Assembly (NCBI GenBank): GCA_937893015.1
Contig: CALBJX010000086.1
Span: 1-27,660 of the forward strand
Source: an uncultured Verrucomicrobiales bacterium
Lineage (GTDB): Bacteria > Verrucomicrobiota > Verrucomicrobiia > Verrucomicrobiales > Akkermansiaceae
Direction: 5' to 3'
Length of the DNA: 27,660 nucleotides
Of this stretch, positions 25,071 to 27,660 are shown one piece after another (position 1 is the first letter of the stretch; each line of letters starts with the position of its first letter). The notes beneath the pieces are model-generated. The model made no database searches. It was not told the origin of the DNA and saw only the letters and a list, made by a program, of their open reading frames with translations. Both the position numbers and the translations under genes were made by a program.

Positions 25071-25409
25071 TCAGGCGATGATTTCGTTGAGCTCGTTGCA
25101 GATGATGCGCTTGGGGGTGATGGGTTTGTCGTCGTACGCGAAGCTCATGATGATGATGCGCTCCCCCTTGCCGATGAGGTGCGCAGCAGCGCCGTTGACG
25201 ATAATCTGCCCCGTCTTGGGCGGCCCCACCAGCACGTAGGTCTCAAAGCGGTTGCCGCTGGTGACGGAGGCGACGAGCACCTTCTCCCCGGGCCACAGCC
25301 CGGCGGCTTCCACGAGGTCCTGCGGGATTTCGATACTCCCCTCGTATTCGACATCGCCACGGGTCACCATGGCGCGGTGAATCTTCGATTTGAGTTGGCA
25401 GACAAACAT
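25071..25409 (-). CDS. panD: Aspartate 1-decarboxylase proenzyme
   Basis: PanD makes beta-alanine from aspartate for pantothenate and coenzyme A. It is translated as a proenzyme and cleaves itself between Gly24 and Ser25, giving the pyruvoyl group; both are present in 'VEYEGSIEI'. Lys9 ('LKSKIHRA'), Tyr22 and the 'VNGAAAHLI' segment, all linked to substrate binding or processing, are conserved. At 112 residues it is a little shorter than the 126-residue E. coli enzyme. panB and panC are not in the window. A promoter at 25434-25462 precedes it, and secG lies 47 nt downstream on the same strand. Confidence 0.96.
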   Translation of the reverse strand: MFVCQLKSKIHRAMVTRGDVEYEGSIEIPQDLVEAAGLWPGEKVLVASVTSGNRFETYVLVGPPKTGQIIVNGAAAHLIGKGERIIIMSFAYDDKPITPKRIICNELNEIIA

Positions 25410-25433
25410 AACGAAACTGACGAATGGGGAGAT

Positions 25434-25462
25434 ATGAAACGCCTTTTTGGCTCAAAAGTCAA
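25434..25462 (-). promoter_or_regulatory. Probable promoter of panD
   Basis: On the minus strand -35 TTGACT (25462-25457) is strong; at 17 bp stands TTTCAT (25439-25434), a weaker -10. The leader would be about 20 nt. Confidence 0.5.
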
Positions 25463-25540
25463 GCCAAATGTGGGACGGACCGCGGACAATCATTGCCATC
25501 CCGCGCTGCCGCGTGGTAAATGAAAAGAGGGAAGTCGGAA

Positions 25541-25680
25541 TGCCTTGCGTCGACGGAGGATGCCGGATGCAAATCACGTCGGATGTCGTGCTCATCCCGC
25601 AAGCGGAGCGCGACAACGGGAAACATCGGCGGCGGCTCCTTTCCTGCCGCCACGCATCCTCCGTTCGTGGCCGGATAGAT
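25541..25680. repeat. Long imperfect palindromic element upstream of panD
   Basis: Outer arms ACGGAGGATGC (25553-25563) and GCATCCTCCGT (25654-25664) match perfectly over 11 bp. Inside, GATGT pairs with ACATC, and TGTCGTGC with GCGCGACA (one G-U). A separate GGCGGC/GCCGCC hairpin sits beside the right arm, and GGATGC is repeated. Together this could fold into one large structure of about 110 nt. It might be a small mobile palindrome (MITE/REP-like) or a structured RNA. No ORF across it looks real. Confidence 0.5.
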
Positions 25681-25683
25681 GCG

Positions 25684-26229
25684 TCAATCCGCGGGCAGAC
25701 GCAGGGCAGCCCATTCCTTGCGGGGGAGGTGGTAGTGGAGCACATGCACGCGAAAACTGATGAGCCGGCGCACATCGTCGCGCTGCAGCCATGTGAGAAA
25801 GCTGTTCGTCGCCGCTCTTTCCGCCAGATAGACCTCGGCCTTGGGGCCCAGTTGCGCCAAGTACAGGCGCGTCAGCGGCTCGCGGAGCAACACGCCGCAC
25901 AACACCCCGCGCAGCAGGCAGCGCAACAGCCGCTCCGTCACTTCGGTCAGGGCTCGTTCGTCCCGGCAGCTTTTCGGCAGGGGGAGGACTGTCACCAAAG
26001 CCCAATCGGACTCCTCCGCCGGCCCGGCCAAATCGAAGACGGCGTGGCCGATAAAATCCGCCAAGGCCGCTTCCTCGGGCAAAGCGGCGCCGAAGGCCGC
26101 CTGGGCGGAGCGGAAAAGTTCTTCGGCCGTCGGGGTGACAAGGGGGGCAGCGTCCGCCGATACCTGCCAATCAAGGCGGGCATCACGGCAGCGCAGCACC
26201 CGCTGCGCCCATTGCTCCAACTGAGTCAT
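25684..26229 (-). CDS. Protein of unknown function
   Basis: The 181-residue protein is not recognised. It is balanced in composition and mostly helical by appearance, with a hydrophobic central run 'LLRCLLRGVLCGVLLREPL' and no signal peptide. The C-terminal part 'TNSFLTWLQRDDVRRLIS' is followed by 'FRVHVLHYHLPRKEWAALRL', which suggests mixed strands at the end. The opposite-strand frame is longer but is Gln, His and Arg-rich, as expected for an antisense shadow, so this frame is preferred. It stands alone between tsf and the palindromic element; a link with panD is not indicated. Confidence 0.6.
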   Translation of the reverse strand: MTQLEQWAQRVLRCRDARLDWQVSADAAPLVTPTAEELFRSAQAAFGAALPEEAALADFIGHAVFDLAGPAEESDWALVTVLPLPKSCRDERALTEVTERLLRCLLRGVLCGVLLREPLTRLYLAQLGPKAEVYLAERAATNSFLTWLQRDDVRRLISFRVHVLHYHLPRKEWAALRLPAD

Positions 26230-26268
26230 GGTGCCAGCGTAGAGTGGGGGGAGGCGGAAGTCAAGGAA

Positions 26269-26329
26269 ATTTGTGATATGAAATATGTGATTTTAGATTT
26301 GTGATTGAGAGAATTTTCTTATCACAAAT
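26269..26329. repeat. Dispersed palindromic repeat, family B, copy 2, with 14-bp-spaced direct copies
   Basis: ATTTGTGAT or its variant ATATGTGAT begins at 26269, 26283 and 26297, exactly 14 bp apart. An inverted ATCACAAAT closes the element at 26321-26329. The last pair has the same arms as the repeat at 18971-18993. Confidence 0.6.
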
Positions 26330-26368
26330 AAGAAACCGCCCACCCGCGCAGGCGCGGATGGGCGGTTT
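26330..26368 (-). terminator. Terminator of rpsB-tsf
   Basis: A stem of up to 17 bp with one mismatch (26333-26349 with 26352-26368) opens into a tiny loop. On the minus strand it is followed by TTTCTTATTTG. It lies 24 nt past the tsf stop. Confidence 0.8.
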
Positions 26369-26392
26369 GAAGCGTTTGAATCAGCGTGTCGC

Positions 26393-27259
26393 TTAGCAAC
26401 CGAGCTGGAAGCGGTGGAAGGCCACCACGCTCAGCGTGTCGCCGAGTTCCTTGCCGATGTTGGCCACCAGCTGCTCCACGGTGATGGAACCGTCCTTCAC
26501 GAACTCCTGGTTCATGAGGCAGCTCTGCTTGTAGAGAGCCTTGAGCTTGCCGGGGAGAATCTTTTCGAGGAGCTTCTCGGGCTTGCCTTCGGCGATAAGC
26601 TGGGCCTTGGCGATTTCCTGTTCCTCGGCCACGAACGCGGGATCGAGGGAGGAGGAATCCACACTCTTGGGAGCGCAGGCAGCGATGTGCAGCGTAATGT
26701 CCTTGCACATGGTGGTGAAGGTCTCGTTCGCGGAGGTCTCGGGCTTGCCGGCAGCAACCTGCAGGAGCACGCCCACCTTGCCGCCCATGTGGATGTAAGA
26801 CACCACGGCACCTTCACCGGCGACGGTGAAGCGGGCGAACTTGCGGAACTTCATGTTCTCACCGATGGCAGCGCACTGCTCGGCGATGTACTTCTCCACG
26901 GTCGTGCCGTTGATGGCGACGTTGAGGGCTTCCTCCAGCGTGGTGGCGGGGGAGGCCTTCACGGCGGCACCCACCTCGGCCACGAGGGCCTTGAACTTGT
27001 CACCCTTGGAGCAGAAGTCGGTCTCGCAGTTCACCTCGAAGATGATGCCGTCCTTGCCTTCCACGACGGTGGCCACGATGCCTTCCTTGGCTTCGCGGTC
27101 AGCCTTCTTGGCGGCCTTGGCGATACCCTTCTCGCGGAGGTACTTGACGGCTTCGTCCATGTTGCCGTCGCACTCGATGAGGGCCTTCTTGCAATCCATC
27201 ATGCCGGCGTCGGTCTTGACGCGCAGCTCCTTGACCATCTGGGCAGTAATCTCAGCCAT
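26393..27259 (-). CDS. tsf: Elongation factor Ts
   Basis: EF-Ts exchanges GDP for GTP on EF-Tu. The 288-residue protein opens with the conserved N-terminal domain 'ITAQMVKELRVKTDAGMMDC' and 'KKALIECDGNMDEAVKYLRE', followed by 'KGIAKAAKKADREAKEGIV'. The core has 'EVNCETDFCSKGDKFKAL', corresponding to the EF-Tu-contacting TDFVAKN loop, here with C-S-K-G. A C-terminal dimerisation-type region completes a normal bacterial length. It lies 30 nt after rpsB, the near-universal order, and ends at a terminator. Confidence 0.97.
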   Translation of the reverse strand: MAEITAQMVKELRVKTDAGMMDCKKALIECDGNMDEAVKYLREKGIAKAAKKADREAKEGIVATVVEGKDGIIFEVNCETDFCSKGDKFKALVAEVGAAVKASPATTLEEALNVAINGTTVEKYIAEQCAAIGENMKFRKFARFTVAGEGAVVSYIHMGGKVGVLLQVAAGKPETSANETFTTMCKDITLHIAACAPKSVDSSSLDPAFVAEEQEIAKAQLIAEGKPEKLLEKILPGKLKALYKQSCLMNQEFVKDGSITVEQLVANIGKELGDTLSVVAFHRFQLGC

Positions 27260-27289
27260 GATTGGAAAAATCTCGGTTGGGGTTAGTGC

Positions 27290-27660
27290 TTAGGCGGCGG
27301 GCTTGCCCTTCTTGATGGCGTCCACCAGAGCGGAAAGGATGAGGCGGATGGAGCGCATACCGGCATCGTTGCCGGGGATGGGGAAGCACACGTCATCGGG
27401 GTTGGCCGTGGTGTCGGTCAGGGCGATGACGGGGATGTCGAGGATGTGGGCCTCGCGGATGGCGAGGTACTCGTGGTCGGCACCGATGGCGACAATCACG
27501 TCGGGAGCGCCGCCCATGTTGCGGATACCCTGAAGGTTGCGCTGCAGCTTCTCGCGCTCACGGGCGAGGGCGGCGAGCTCCTTCTTGGACATGCTCTTGT
27601 ATTCAGGCTGCTTGTCGAGGTTCTCGAGGTAGTCGAGACGGGCGATGCTCTTCTTGATGG
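27290..27660 (-). CDS. rpsB: 30S ribosomal protein S2 (C-terminal part, gene continues beyond the window)
   Basis: The frame stays open to the window edge, reading 'IKKSIARLDYLENLDKQPEY' before the internal Met at 27592, so that Met is not the start. 'REREKLQRNLQGI', 'VIVAIGADHEYLAIREA', 'IPVIALTDTTANPDDVCFPI' and 'PGNDAGMRSIRLI' are characteristic of S2. About 123 codons are present, roughly the C-terminal half of the protein. It ends just after the S2 core with no long C-terminal extension. It is followed by tsf. Confidence 0.96.
   Translation of the reverse strand, partial: IKKSIARLDYLENLDKQPEYKSMSKKELAALAREREKLQRNLQGIRNMGGAPDVIVAIGADHEYLAIREAHILDIPVIALTDTTANPDDVCFPIPGNDAGMRSIRLILSALVDAIKKGKPAA

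Noticed and set aside
25447..26304. 285-codon plus-strand frame over the unknown gene and palindrome
   Set aside because: Gln/Arg/His-rich composition and passage through the palindrome suggest a shadow; the minus frame 25684-26229 has more protein-like composition.

Overview
The window is a GC-rich bacterial chromosome segment, most likely from a verrucomicrobial (PVC-group) bacterium, perhaps a gut-associated relative of Akkermansia. The clues are: an ECF sigma factor translationally packed against a membrane Ser/Thr kinase with an N-terminal 'AHPEEAEALKELLPAL' region; a small AP2-domain protein; large secreted Sel1 and ankyrin proteins; an SLA1-homology-like segment; a single-subunit cytochrome b sdhCAB operon; and starts that mostly lack a Shine-Dalgarno. 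No 16S or other decisive marker is present, so the taxon is an inference.

Layout. Positions 1-48 hold the last codons of a probable ISL3-family transposase. A tRNA-Leu with the unusual anticodon AAG follows on the minus strand, with a clear promoter and terminator. Positions 375-3004 are a tight minus-strand cluster: an HTH-like protein, xseA, a pyridoxamine-phosphate-oxidase-like protein and a secreted protein made of 21-residue repeats. Divergent from it, 3188-5086 encodes an unusual protein with a PIN nuclease domain, a degenerate second PIN-like domain and two C-terminal repeat domains. Next are plsY and gpsA (glycerol-3-phosphate and phospholipid synthesis), the sigma/kinase pair, and a secreted Sel1-repeat protein that ends at a shared terminator facing a short GT35 glucan phosphorylase homologue. 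In that homologue the usual PLP lysine is a serine. Two divergent small putative regulators (RHH-like and AP2-like) precede a 1463-codon secreted multidomain ankyrin protein.

From 19 kb onward everything is on the minus strand: sdhC-sdhA-sdhB (succinate dehydrogenase/fumarate reductase), a yhaM-like exonuclease with a LysE-family exporter, secG, panD, an unrecognised gene, and rpsB-tsf (rpsB runs off the window). The gaps carry good intrinsic terminators and at least two families of short dispersed palindromic repeats.

Regulation. Sigma-70-type promoters with exactly 17-bp spacers can be read by eye at several sites. At plsY, the Sel1 gene and secG the -10 box ends only 6-8 nt before the ATG, so these transcripts should be leaderless. 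The most novel candidates are the tandem PIN/repeat protein, the lysine-less GT35 enzyme, the chimeric ankyrin protein and the A34 tRNA-Leu. No CRISPR array, prophage or rRNA operon was seen.
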